Assembly (NCBI GenBank): GCA_035565675.1
Contig: DATMSA010000091.1
Coordinates: 5,412-69,411 of the forward strand
DNA from: Capillimicrobium sp035565675
GTDB lineage: Bacteria; Actinomycetota; Thermoleophilia; Solirubrobacterales; Solirubrobacteraceae
DNA length: 64,000 nucleotides
Reading direction: 5' to 3'
A program made the translations under genes and the position numbers. Of the stretch, positions 1-7,110 are shown piece by piece. The notes below the pieces were generated by a model that was given only the letters and a program-made list of their open reading frames with translations, was not told the origin of the DNA and made no database searches. Position 1 is the first letter of the stretch. Every line of letters starts with the position of its first letter.

Positions 1-796
1 CCGGGAACGCCTCGCGCAGGATGCCGTGGATCGCCGCCACGTCGTGCGGGGCGGGCGCGTGGACGGCGACCTCGCGAGCGAGCACGATCTTCGTCATCTC
101 CCCCGCCCGGATGCGCTCGACCGCGCGGGCGACGGCGGCCTCGTAGTGCTCGGGCGGCATCGTCGAGGCGACCCGGACGCGGCCGGCCGGCTCGGGGTCC
201 AGCAGCGGCAGCGGCGCCTGACGCAGCGCGGCCAACCGCCGCTCGAGCCCGGCGAGCAGGTCCTCGGGCGTGTCGTCGGGCGTCGCCAGCGCGCACACGG
301 TCAGGCGCGTCTGGCCGCCGCGGCGGTGCAGCGCCACCTGCGGCACGTGCAGCGACGCCGGCGGGAACGGCGCCCAGTGCGGGGCGGCGGAGCCGTTGGG
401 CGCGAACGCGAAGCCGCCGACCGCCACCGGACCGCTGCCGGGCGGCCCGTCGGGCGCGTCGGCGACCGCGTGGGCGGCCAGCTCGCGCCAGGCGCGGGCG
501 ACCTCCGCGAAGCGCCGCGATCCCGTCCCGGTCAGCTCGCGCACGCAGCCCAGGCCGGCCAGCGCGGCGCCGTCGCGGTCGGGCTGCTCGAAGGCGAACA
601 GCGGCTCGCCGCCGGCGCGGGAGGCGAACGCCACCGCGACGGGGTCGACGTCGCCGCCGACGGGCACGCTGATCGCCGCCAGCGCCTCGCCGCGCGAGCG
701 CGCGCGGCGCACCGCGCGGGTCAGCCGTCGCTCGAGCCGGGCGCGGTCGGCCGCGCCCAACGCGAACCGGTCGGCTCCCAGCGCGGCGACGGTCAC
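1..796 (-). CDS. menF: Isochorismate synthase, C-terminus cut by window edge
   Basis: Converts chorismate to isochorismate, the entry step of menaquinone (or siderophore) synthesis. About 265 N-terminal residues are visible; the catalytic C-terminal half lies beyond base 1. The strongest signature is RAGEMTKIVLAREV near the visible end, the conserved start of the chorismate-binding domain in MenF/DhbC enzymes. The preceding beta-rich part contains the VGGFAF-type motif of this family. The GTG start (794-796) lies only 7 bases after the ilvN stop, so it is probably co-transcribed with ilvBN, an unusual partner. Anthranilate or aminodeoxychorismate synthase is a less likely reading, because their N-terminal tryptophan-site motif is not evident. 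Confidence 0.8.
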   Translation of the reverse strand, partial: MTVAALGADRFALGAADRARLERRLTRAVRRARSRGEALAAISVPVGGDVDPVAVAFASRAGGEPLFAFEQPDRDGAALAGLGCVRELTGTGSRRFAEVARAWRELAAHAVADAPDGPPGSGPVAVGGFAFAPNGSAAPHWAPFPPASLHVPQVALHRRGGQTRLTVCALATPDDTPEDLLAGLERRLAALRQAPLPLLDPEPAGRVRVASTMPPEHYEAAVARAVERIRAGEMTKIVLAREVAVHAPAPHDVAAIHGILREAFP

Positions 797-803
797 GCCG
801 TGG

Positions 804-1361
804 TCAGGTCTCGCCCCGGCCGCGGGCGATCGCGATCTCGCCCGTCCGCATCATCTCGACGAGGCCGAACGGGCGCACCATGCGCTCGAACGCCTCGATC
901 TTGTCGGTCGTCCCGGTGACCTCGATCGTCAGCGAGCGCTTCGTGACGTCGACGACCTTGCCGCGGAAGATCTCGCAGATCTGCATGACCTCGGCGCGCT
1001 GGACGCCGTCGACGGCGACCTTGAACAGCGCCAGCTCGCGCGAGACCGTGTCCTGCGGGTCGAGGTCGCGGATCTTCAGCACGTTGACCAGCTTGTGGAG
1101 CTGCTTGGTGACCTGGTCGATCGGGTGCACCGCGCCGTCGAGCGTCAGCGTGATCCGCGAGATGCGCTCGTCGTCGGTCGGGCCGACCGTCAGCGTGTCG
1201 ATGTTGAACCCGCGGCGCGCGAACAGGCCGGCGATGCGCGTCAGCACGCCGGGCTTGTTCTCCACCAGGATCGACAGCGTGTGCTTGCGCCCCGTGCGCA
1301 TCGCCACCGACGCGTCGAGCTCCTCGAGGCTCAGCAGGTCCTTGGTTCCGGGCTCGCCCAT
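804..1361 (-). CDS. ilvN: Acetolactate synthase small (regulatory) subunit
   Basis: Regulatory subunit that confers valine feedback control on acetolactate synthase in branched-chain amino acid synthesis. It has 185 residues. After about 20 variable residues comes an ACT domain (HTLSILVENKPGVLTRIAGLF, then FNIDTLTVGPT), followed by the conserved C-terminal ALS domain. A GTG at 1373 overlaps the ilvB stop as GTGA and is an alternative start. ATG 1361 was preferred because the GGTGGGG stretch upstream is then at a usable Shine-Dalgarno distance. It is translationally linked to ilvB and followed 7 bases later by the isochorismate synthase gene. Confidence 0.95.
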   Translation of the reverse strand: MGEPGTKDLLSLEELDASVAMRTGRKHTLSILVENKPGVLTRIAGLFARRGFNIDTLTVGPTDDERISRITLTLDGAVHPIDQVTKQLHKLVNVLKIRDLDPQDTVSRELALFKVAVDGVQRAEVMQICEIFRGKVVDVTKRSLTIEVTGTTDKIEAFERMVRPFGLVEMMRTGEIAIARGRGET

Positions 1362-1369
1362 GCGCGCCG

Positions 1370-3046
1370 TCACCCCACCATGTCGCGGGCGGGAGCGCCC
1401 GGCGCGATCATCGGGAACACGTTCTCCTCCTGCGTGACGCGCACGTCGACGACCACCGGGCCGTCGAGCGCGAGCGCCGACTTCATGTCGTCGACCAGCG
1501 TCGTCTTGTCCTCGAAGCGCAGACCGGTGCAGCCGTAGGCCTCCGCGAGCTTGACGAAGTCCGGGAACTGGCCCATGTCGACGTGCGAGTAGCGGCGGTC
1601 CCAGAACAGCTCCTGCCACTGGCGCACCATGCCCAGGTACCCGTTGTTCATGATGAACACCTTGATCGGGATGCCCTCCTGCGCGCAGGTGGCCAGCTCC
1701 TGGATGTTCATCTGCACCGAGCCGTCGCCGGTGATGCAGATCACGGTCTCGTCGGGGCGGCCGACCTGGGCGCCGAGCGCGGCGGGCAGGCCGAAGCCCA
1801 TGGTGCCCAGCCCGCCGGAGTTGATCCACTGGCGCGGGCGCGCGAAGTGGAAGTACTGCGCCGCCCACATCTGGTGCTGGCCGACGTCGGAGGTGACGAT
1901 CGCGTCGCCGCCGGTCGCCTCGTAGAGCGCCTCGATCATGTACTGCGGCTTGATCTCGCGGTCGGCGCTGTCGTCGTAGCGCAGGGGGTGGCGCTCGCGC
2001 CACGCGTCGATGCGCTGCCACCACTCCTCCAGGCGCGTGCGGTCGGGCTCCAGCGCCCGGTACTCGGCCACGAGCTTGGTGAGCACGTTCTTGGCGTCAC
2101 CGACGATCGGGATGTGCGCCGGCACGTTCTTGGAGATCTCGGCCGGGTCGACGTCGATGTGGATGAACTTCGCCCGCGGGGCGAACTCGCTGAGCTTGCC
2201 GGTGACGCGGTCGTCGAAGCGGGCGCCGACGCAGCAGATGAGGTCGGCCTCGTCGATCGCGTAGTTGGCGGCGCGCGTGCCGTGCATGCCGAGCATCCCC
2301 AGCCACTGCGGGTCGGGCGCCGGGTAGGCGCCGAGGCCCATCAGCGTGCAGGTGACCGGGAAGCGGTCGGCGCGCACGAGCGCGGTCAGCTCCTCGGAGG
2401 CGTCAGCGTTGACCACGCCGCCGCCCGCGTAGATCACCGGGCGCCGCGCGGACGCCAGCGCCTTGGCGGCCTGGCGGATCTGCTTCTGGTTGCCCTCGGT
2501 GGTGGGCTGGTAGCCGGGCAGGCGCACGTCGGTGACCGGCTCGTAGTCGATCTCGGCGCGCGACAGGTCCTGCGGGATGTCGACCACGACCGGGCCGGGG
2601 CGGCCGGTGCGGGCGATGTGGAACGCCTCGTGGATCGCGCGCGGGATCTCGTTGGGGTGCTGGATCAGGAAGCTGTGCTTCACGATCGGCATCGTGATGC
2701 CGAGCATGTCGGCCTCCTGGAAGCCGTCGGTGCCCAGCAGCTCGGTGCGCACCTGGCCGGTGAGGAACACCACCGGCGTGGAGTCCATCATCGCGTTGGT
2801 GATCGCGGTGACGAGGTTCGTCGCGCCCGGCCCGCTGGTGGCGAGGCAGACGCCGACCTTCCCGGTCGCGCGCGCGTAGCCCTCGGCGGCGTGGCCGCCG
2901 CCCTGCTCGTGGCGGACGAGGACGTGCTTGATGCCCGCGTCGACGAACGCGTCGTAGGTCGGGAGGTTCGCGCCGCCCGGGTAGCCGAATACGACCTCGA
3001 CGCCCTCAGCCTTGAGGCATTCCATGACGGCATCGACGGCACGCAT
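1370..3046 (-). CDS. ilvB: Acetolactate synthase large (catalytic) subunit
   Basis: ThDP-dependent enzyme condensing pyruvate into acetolactate, or pyruvate plus 2-ketobutyrate into acetohydroxybutyrate. It is the first common step to valine, leucine and isoleucine. About 558 residues, the normal family length. Visible landmarks are FGYPGGANLP with the catalytic Glu region (RHEQGGGHAAEGYARA) at the N-terminus, GPGATNLVT, and the ThDP/Mg motif GDGSVQMNIQEL...NNGYLGMV near residue 440-480. ATG 3046 was chosen with AGGA upstream; GTG 3052 adds two residues. No ilvC follows; the next genes are ilvN and an isochorismate synthase. Confidence 0.97.
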   Translation of the reverse strand: MRAVDAVMECLKAEGVEVVFGYPGGANLPTYDAFVDAGIKHVLVRHEQGGGHAAEGYARATGKVGVCLATSGPGATNLVTAITNAMMDSTPVVFLTGQVRTELLGTDGFQEADMLGITMPIVKHSFLIQHPNEIPRAIHEAFHIARTGRPGPVVVDIPQDLSRAEIDYEPVTDVRLPGYQPTTEGNQKQIRQAAKALASARRPVIYAGGGVVNADASEELTALVRADRFPVTCTLMGLGAYPAPDPQWLGMLGMHGTRAANYAIDEADLICCVGARFDDRVTGKLSEFAPRAKFIHIDVDPAEISKNVPAHIPIVGDAKNVLTKLVAEYRALEPDRTRLEEWWQRIDAWRERHPLRYDDSADREIKPQYMIEALYEATGGDAIVTSDVGQHQMWAAQYFHFARPRQWINSGGLGTMGFGLPAALGAQVGRPDETVICITGDGSVQMNIQELATCAQEGIPIKVFIMNNGYLGMVRQWQELFWDRRYSHVDMGQFPDFVKLAEAYGCTGLRFEDKTTLVDDMKSALALDGPVVVDVRVTQEENVFPMIAPGAPARDMVG

Positions 3047-3079
3047 GCGCACTACGTCCTTTCCTGCTCGCGGCTCGGA

Positions 3080-3373
3080 TCAGCTCGGTCGCGACTCGAC
3101 GACCGACGCGGGCTGCTCAGTGTACCCCGGGTCCAGCTCCGTCCCGCAGCGGGTGCACAGCGCCTCGTAGAACTTGACGCGCTTGCCGCATCCCGGGCAC
3201 ACCGAGTCGGGCTCCTCGGTGTCGAACCGGTACAGCAGCACGGCGAGGAGGACCGGCGGCAGCGCCGTGCAGAGCAGGAACCAGATGACGAACGACGAGC
3301 CCTTGATGCGGCCGACGATCCCTCCGGCCAGGCCGCAGCAGATCGCGAAGACGACGTAGGCCCCGCCGACCAC
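3080..3373 (-). CDS. Small membrane protein with C-terminal zinc ribbon
   Basis: A 97-residue protein of unknown role. Two hydrophobic segments (about residues 3-20 and 27-46) are followed by a CPGCG...CTRCG pair, a typical zinc-ribbon knuckle set, and a polar tail. The topology would leave the ribbon on one face of the membrane. The GTG start lies 9 bases after the stop of the upstream 56-residue membrane protein, suggesting a two-gene unit that may run on into ilvB (27 bases away). Ribbon and membrane segments are read directly from sequence; the function is unknown. Confidence 0.75.
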   Translation of the reverse strand: MVGGAYVVFAICCGLAGGIVGRIKGSSFVIWFLLCTALPPVLLAVLLYRFDTEEPDSVCPGCGKRVKFYEALCTRCGTELDPGYTEQPASVVESRPS

Positions 3374-3382
3374 GGCCGGGGC

Positions 3383-3553
3383 CTAGAGCGTCCGGATCGC
3401 CCAGACGATGCCGACGATCGCGAGCACGACGGCCGCGATCCAGGCGATCGAGACCGCGACGCTGATGACGATCTTCAGCAGGAACCACGCGGCGACGGCC
3501 AGGACGACGACCGCGAGCACGCGCTTGAGGAACGACGGTGAGCTCTGCTCCAT
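3383..3553 (-). CDS. 56-residue membrane protein
   Basis: Short ORF coding a basic N-terminus (MEQSSPSFLKRV) and then an almost continuous hydrophobic stretch from about residue 11 to 53, enough for one long or two short membrane spans. It ends in WAIRTL and a TAG. It is the first gene of the unit that continues with the zinc-ribbon membrane protein. Start ATG 3553 is preceded by GGGAG on the coding strand. No family is recognised; similar hydrophobic micro-proteins are common in actinomycetes. Confidence 0.65.
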   Translation of the reverse strand: MEQSSPSFLKRVLAVVVLAVAAWFLLKIVISVAVSIAWIAAVVLAIVGIVWAIRTL

Positions 3554-3603
3554 GGGGAGGCAGTCTACGCGCGCGACCTCAAGCGGCGATCAGCGCGGCG
3601 GGC

Positions 3604-3789
3604 TCAGTCGTAGACGCGCTTGAGATGGGCGTGCCGGGGCTGGCCGGGACGGACGCGGTCGCCCTCGACGCGCAGGCGCGCGAGCCGGTAGCGGCGGACG
3701 GCCGCGCCGTCGCGCCCGCTGGCTGCGCGCGTCGGTCCGATCAGCACCAGGCGGTTGACGGCGGCAGACGGGGTCATGGCGAGCATCAT
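3604..3789 (-). CDS. Small basic hypothetical protein
   Basis: A 61-residue arginine-rich protein (RRYRLARLRVEGDRVRPGQP in its second half) with no recognisable domain. ATG 3789 has an AGGAGCAGGGA Shine-Dalgarno-like stretch a few bases upstream, supporting translation. Internal ATGs at 3786 and 3777 are alternatives. It stands alone between the 56-residue membrane protein and the divergent DUF6909-like gene. It could be a spurious ORF in GC-rich DNA; the good ribosome-binding site is the main support. Confidence 0.45.
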   Translation of the reverse strand: MMLAMTPSAAVNRLVLIGPTRAASGRDGAAVRRYRLARLRVEGDRVRPGQPRHAHLKRVYD

Positions 3790-3847
3790 GGAGTTCCCTG
3801 CTCCTCGTCGCATTGGACCGTGGGCCGGACATCTCCCCGACCGGCCT

Positions 3848-3860
3848 CGACACAGTGTCG
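3848..3860. promoter_or_regulatory. Perfect short palindrome in divergent intergenic region
   Basis: CGACAC-A-GTGTCG is a perfect 6-bp inverted repeat around a central A, in the 159-base gap between the small basic gene (leftward) and the DUF6909-like gene (rightward). The shape and position fit an operator for a dimeric regulator. No regulator is encoded next to it, so this is only a candidate. Confidence 0.3.
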
Positions 3861-3948
3861 GACGGCCCGGCCCGCCCGCGGTGAAGATCCGGTGAGCGGG
3901 CCGCGCCGGTGACCGCGCCGGCGGCGCGGTCAGCCATGATCTGTGGCG

Positions 3949-5655
3949 ATGGCCATTCCCCGCCTGCGTCCCAGCGAGCTCGCCGAACGCGTCTCCGACG
4001 AGGTCGAGCTCTACCACCGCACCTACTCCACGCTGCTGCGCTCCTCGGGCGAGACGCTCCTGCGCGTCCTGGAGTCCTCGCACCGCGCGATGGAGTCCAG
4101 CCTGCACGCGGGCGCCGCCTCCGACGACCTGGACCTCGGCGCGTTCCTGTACGCCACCCACCGCCTGCCGCCCGACATCTGGCGCGCGCGGCTGGTCGCG
4201 ATGGGCCAGGAGGCGCGCGCCTTCGAGCGCGCCGGCCTGGGCGATCTCGAGAGCTGGGAGACCGTCGAGGCGCTCGCGCGGCGGCGGCGCTGGCACCGCG
4301 ACGGCAGCGGGATCCTCGGCGTGCTGATCGCGTCGAGCTCCGACCTCGACGACCTGATCCCGACGCTCGTCGCCTACCAGATCGAGTGGAACAAGATCCA
4401 CCGCGCCTGCGCCGCGGTCGACATCCCCGACGACCTGCGCCCGGCCTGGTGCGCGCAGATGTTCGGCGGCGGCGAGGACGACTGGGTGCGCATCGGCGAC
4501 GCCTGGGGCGGCGACCTGCGCGCGTTCCTCGACGCGGTCCGCGGCCGCGAGCTGGACCTGCGGATCCGCATGCTCGGCGGCAGCGAGGTCGGCTACGGGC
4601 GCGTCACGCGCCGCTGGTGGGAGCCGGTGCTGTCGTGCCTGCGCGACCAGGGCCTCGGCGACCGCCGCCTGTACCTCGTCTCCTCCAACACGCACTCGCT
4701 CGTCAACCTGCTCACCGGCACGGCGCGCCTGCACGAGGACGAGGTCGTCGCCTGGGTCGAGGAGCACGGACCGCAGTACCTGCGCGACGAGATCGAGAAG
4801 CTGCGCTCCGGCCGCACCCGCGGGTCGTGGGACAACCTCCTGTACTTCTGCGCGCGCCTGTTCTACGAGGCGCATCCCGAGGACGGCCCGGTGTGGGCCG
4901 AGCGGCGCGCCCGCGAGCGCGAGCTGGGCGTCACGCACATCCCGTCGCGCACGGCCGTGCGCGTGTCCGCGCAGGTCATCGACCCGTGCCGGCTGGATCC
5001 CGACACGCTGGACCCGCGCCTGGCCGACGTCGACGCCGCCGCGCTCGCCCGCTGCGACGGCGTGATCGTCAACATCGACTATCCGCTCGGGGTCGGCGCC
5101 TACAACATCCTGCGCGAGATCGGCGAGTCGACCGACACGCTGCGCGGCGTCTACGTGCTCGGCAAGGCCGCGACGCTGAACGCCGACGTCGGCGATGTGC
5201 TCATCTCCAACGTCATCCACGACGAGCACTCCGGCTCGACGTACTGGCTCGACAACGCGTTCAGCTTCGAGGACGTGCAGCCGTGGCTGATGTTCGGCTC
5301 CGGCCTGGACAACCAGCGCGCGGTGACGGTCAAGTCGACGTTCCTGCAGAACCGCCAGTACCTCGACTTCTACTACCGCGAGGCGTTCACGGTCGTGGAG
5401 ATGGAGGCCGGGCCGTTCTGCAACGCGGTCTACGAGATCGCCGATCTCGACCGCTATCCGATGGGCGAGTCGGTGAACTTCGCCAAGCTGCCGATCGACT
5501 TCGGCGTCATCCACTACGCGTCGGACACCCCGTTCACGCAGGCGCGCACGCTCGGCGCCCGCGGCCTGTCGTACTTCGGGATGGACTCGACGTACGCGTC
5601 GTCGCTGGCGATGCTGCGCCGGATCCTGCGCCTCGAGGGCGCGCTGCCCGGCTAA
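3949..5655 (+). CDS. DUF6909-like protein with nucleoside-phosphorylase-like C-terminal half
   Basis: A 568-residue cytosolic protein of unknown function, resembling the actinobacterial DUF6909 family (recognised from memory). The N-terminal half is helical and acidic. From about residue 360 the sequence becomes alpha/beta with GVIVNIDYPLGVGAYNIL, GVYVLGKAATLNADVGDVLI and later VVEMEAGPF. The last resembles the ribose-binding Met-Glu motif of the nucleoside phosphorylase/nucleosidase fold. A purine-salvage or nucleoside-hydrolysing activity is therefore possible but not shown. ATG 3949 was chosen; GTG 3943 is two codons upstream and neither has a clear Shine-Dalgarno. It shares its terminal CTAA with the convergent gene. 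Confidence 0.75.
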   Translation: MAIPRLRPSELAERVSDEVELYHRTYSTLLRSSGETLLRVLESSHRAMESSLHAGAASDDLDLGAFLYATHRLPPDIWRARLVAMGQEARAFERAGLGDLESWETVEALARRRRWHRDGSGILGVLIASSSDLDDLIPTLVAYQIEWNKIHRACAAVDIPDDLRPAWCAQMFGGGEDDWVRIGDAWGGDLRAFLDAVRGRELDLRIRMLGGSEVGYGRVTRRWWEPVLSCLRDQGLGDRRLYLVSSNTHSLVNLLTGTARLHEDEVVAWVEEHGPQYLRDEIEKLRSGRTRGSWDNLLYFCARLFYEAHPEDGPVWAERRARERELGVTHIPSRTAVRVSAQVIDPCRLDPDTLDPRLADVDAAALARCDGVIVNIDYPLGVGAYNILREIGESTDTLRGVYVLGKAATLNADVGDVLISNVIHDEHSGSTYWLDNAFSFEDVQPWLMFGSGLDNQRAVTVKSTFLQNRQYLDFYYREAFTVVEMEAGPFCNAVYEIADLDRYPMGESVNFAKLPIDFGVIHYASDTPFTQARTLGARGLSYFGMDSTYASSLAMLRRILRLEGALPG

Positions 5656-6356
5656 CTGGCCCGGCGGCCGGCCGCGCGCGCCGCCGCCCGGGCCGCGTCG
5701 AGCGCGGGCCGCTGGGCGCGCCGCATCCGCGCCCGCACGCGCCACGGCGCGCCGCTGAAGGCGAGGTTGGCGACGGTCGCGAAGCCGGTCTCGTCGGCGC
5801 GCAGGGCCAGCAGCAGGTGGGCGATGCGGTCGCCGGCGGGCAGCTCGGGCTCGCGCACCTGCACGCACCAGCACGCCACGCGCCGGCGCCGGCCGTGGCG
5901 CACGAGCAGGGCGCCGGCCTCCCCCACCACCCACGTGCCCAGGCCGCCGGGCTCGAGCACGAGCCCCGTCCGCGCGTGCAGCGCGCGCGCCTCGTGGCCG
6001 ATCAGGTCGCCGAGCAGGCCGACGGACGCGCGCTCGGGACCGGCGGCGCCGCGCGGCCCCGGGCGCACGACGTTGGCGCCGCGCTGGGCGTACAGCGCCG
6101 GGATCGCCCACGCGTGCACGAGGCACAGCAGCGCGACCGGCACCAGCAGCGGCTCCAGCCACACGAGCACCGCGGCGGCGAGCAGGAACGGCGCGACGTG
6201 CGCGGCCGTCGTCAGCGTCCACAGCGCGTCCTGGCGGTCCAGGCGCGCGGCGTCGACCCGCGGCCGCCAGGCGACCGTCGCCAGCTCCGGCAGCGCCGTT
6301 GTCGTCTCGCGATCGCCATCCGATCGCGAACCGACAACGGTGGGGTCAGCCGCCAC
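5652..6356 (-). CDS. Hypothetical membrane protein
   Basis: A 234-residue protein with a polar N-terminus, a hydrophobic hairpin at about residues 49-85 (TTAAHVAPFLLAAAVLVWL, then LLVPVALLCLVHAWAIPALY) and a cytosolic-looking remainder containing RRRRVACWCVQV and a very Arg/Ala-rich tail. No family is recognised. The GTG start at 6356 overlaps the end of the upstream 74-residue gene by 11 bases. A strong DNA hairpin (6296-6340) falls inside its first 20 codons. No other ATG, GTG or TTG exists between hairpin and first membrane segment, so a CTG start after the hairpin is the only alternative. Confidence 0.6.
   Translation of the reverse strand: MAADPTVVGSRSDGDRETTTALPELATVAWRPRVDAARLDRQDALWTLTTAAHVAPFLLAAAVLVWLEPLLVPVALLCLVHAWAIPALYAQRGANVVRPGPRGAAGPERASVGLLGDLIGHEARALHARTGLVLEPGGLGTWVVGEAGALLVRHGRRRRVACWCVQVREPELPAGDRIAHLLLALRADETGFATVANLAFSGAPWRVRARMRRAQRPALDAARAAARAAGRRAS
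6296..6340. repeat. 20-bp-stem inverted repeat at gene junction
   Basis: Arms 6296-6315 and 6321-6340 match at 18 of 20 positions around a 5-base loop. On the minus strand the hairpin begins five bases after the stop of the 74-residue gene and lies within the 5' end of the next reading frame. There is no T-run, so it is not a classical intrinsic terminator. It could be an mRNA-stability or REP-type element. Confidence 0.6.
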
Positions 6357-6570
6357 TGATCGGCAGCCGCAGGATCACCGTGTCGGCGTCGAGCGGCAGC
6401 TCGCGCACCTGCTCGGCGTGGCCGGGCCCGGTGCTGACCATCGCCAGGTACCCGCGGTCGAGCTCCTCGCGGAACGCCTCGACCGCGCGGGCCACCGCCT
6501 CGGGGTCGGCCGCCGACCACTCGGCGACCGTCGTGTGCCCGGTGCGGTCCATCCGGATGAGCCTCGCCAT
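6346..6570 (-). CDS. Small hypothetical protein
   Basis: A 74-residue soluble protein starting MARLIRMDRTGHTTVAEW and ending ILRLPISGG. It contains an amphipathic helix (PEAVARAVEAFREELDRGY) followed by beta-type segments ending in TVILRLPISGG. The pattern resembles small ubiquitin-like or multi-ubiquitin-like actinobacterial proteins, but the resemblance is too weak to name. ATG 6570 follows a GAGGGAGGA-type Shine-Dalgarno (rev. of 6578-6586). It is overlapped by the start of the membrane-protein gene, suggesting co-translation. Confidence 0.65.
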   Translation of the reverse strand: MARLIRMDRTGHTTVAEWSAADPEAVARAVEAFREELDRGYLAMVSTGPGHAEQVRELPLDADTVILRLPISGG

Positions 6571-6615
6571 GTGCGTCCTCCCTCGTCGTCCGTCCCCGGC
6601 GGGATGCTACGCCCG

Positions 6616-7107
6616 ATGCGCACCTCGATCCTCACCGCCGCCGCGCTGGGCGCGCTGGCGGTCCTCCCCTCCGCCGCGGCCGCGGCCCCACCGCAGTGCC
6701 GCACCGCCGACCTGTCGGCCAAGGTCGGCAACGTCCAGCCGGGCGCCGGCCAGCGCGTCGCGACGCTGTCGCTGCGCAACACGTCGGGCCACACCTGCCG
6801 CACCGGCGGGTACGTCGGCCTGCAGCTCGAGACGAGCTCGGGCCGCGACCTGCCGACCTCGACCGACCGTGTCGGCGGGCCGGCCCGGACCGTGACGCTG
6901 CGGCCCGGTCAGCGCGCGGTGTCGACGCTGCAGTGGACCGTCATCGCCACCGGCGACGAGCCCGCGAACGGCCCGTGCGAGGGCACGCCCAGCGACCTGC
7001 TCGTGATCCCGCCCAACCAGACGACGCAGACGGGCACGCCGTGGCGCAACGGCCCGGTCTGCGACCACGGCACGTTCACGATCACGCCGCTGAAGAAGGC
7101 GCGCTGA
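6616..7107 (+). CDS. Secreted DUF4232 domain protein
   Basis: A 163-residue exported protein. The signal peptide is MRTSILTAAALGALAVLPSA with an Ala-rich cleavage zone. It is followed by a DUF4232-type beta-sandwich: CRTADL, LRNTSGHTCRTGGYVGLQL, GQRAVSTLQW, and paired Cys at GPCEGTPS and VCDHG. Four Cys could form two disulfides outside the cell. The role of DUF4232 proteins is unknown. An in-frame ATG at 6604 would add four residues. It ends three bases before the convergent serine hydrolase gene. Confidence 0.8.
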   Translation: MRTSILTAAALGALAVLPSAAAAAPPQCRTADLSAKVGNVQPGAGQRVATLSLRNTSGHTCRTGGYVGLQLETSSGRDLPTSTDRVGGPARTVTLRPGQRAVSTLQWTVIATGDEPANGPCEGTPSDLLVIPPNQTTQTGTPWRNGPVCDHGTFTITPLKKAR

Positions 7108-7110
7108 GCG

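Noticed and set aside
3604..6222. 872-codon minus-strand frame opposite the DUF6909-like gene
   Set aside because: Only its last 61 codons (3604-3789) have a start and ribosome-binding site of their own; the rest is shadow.
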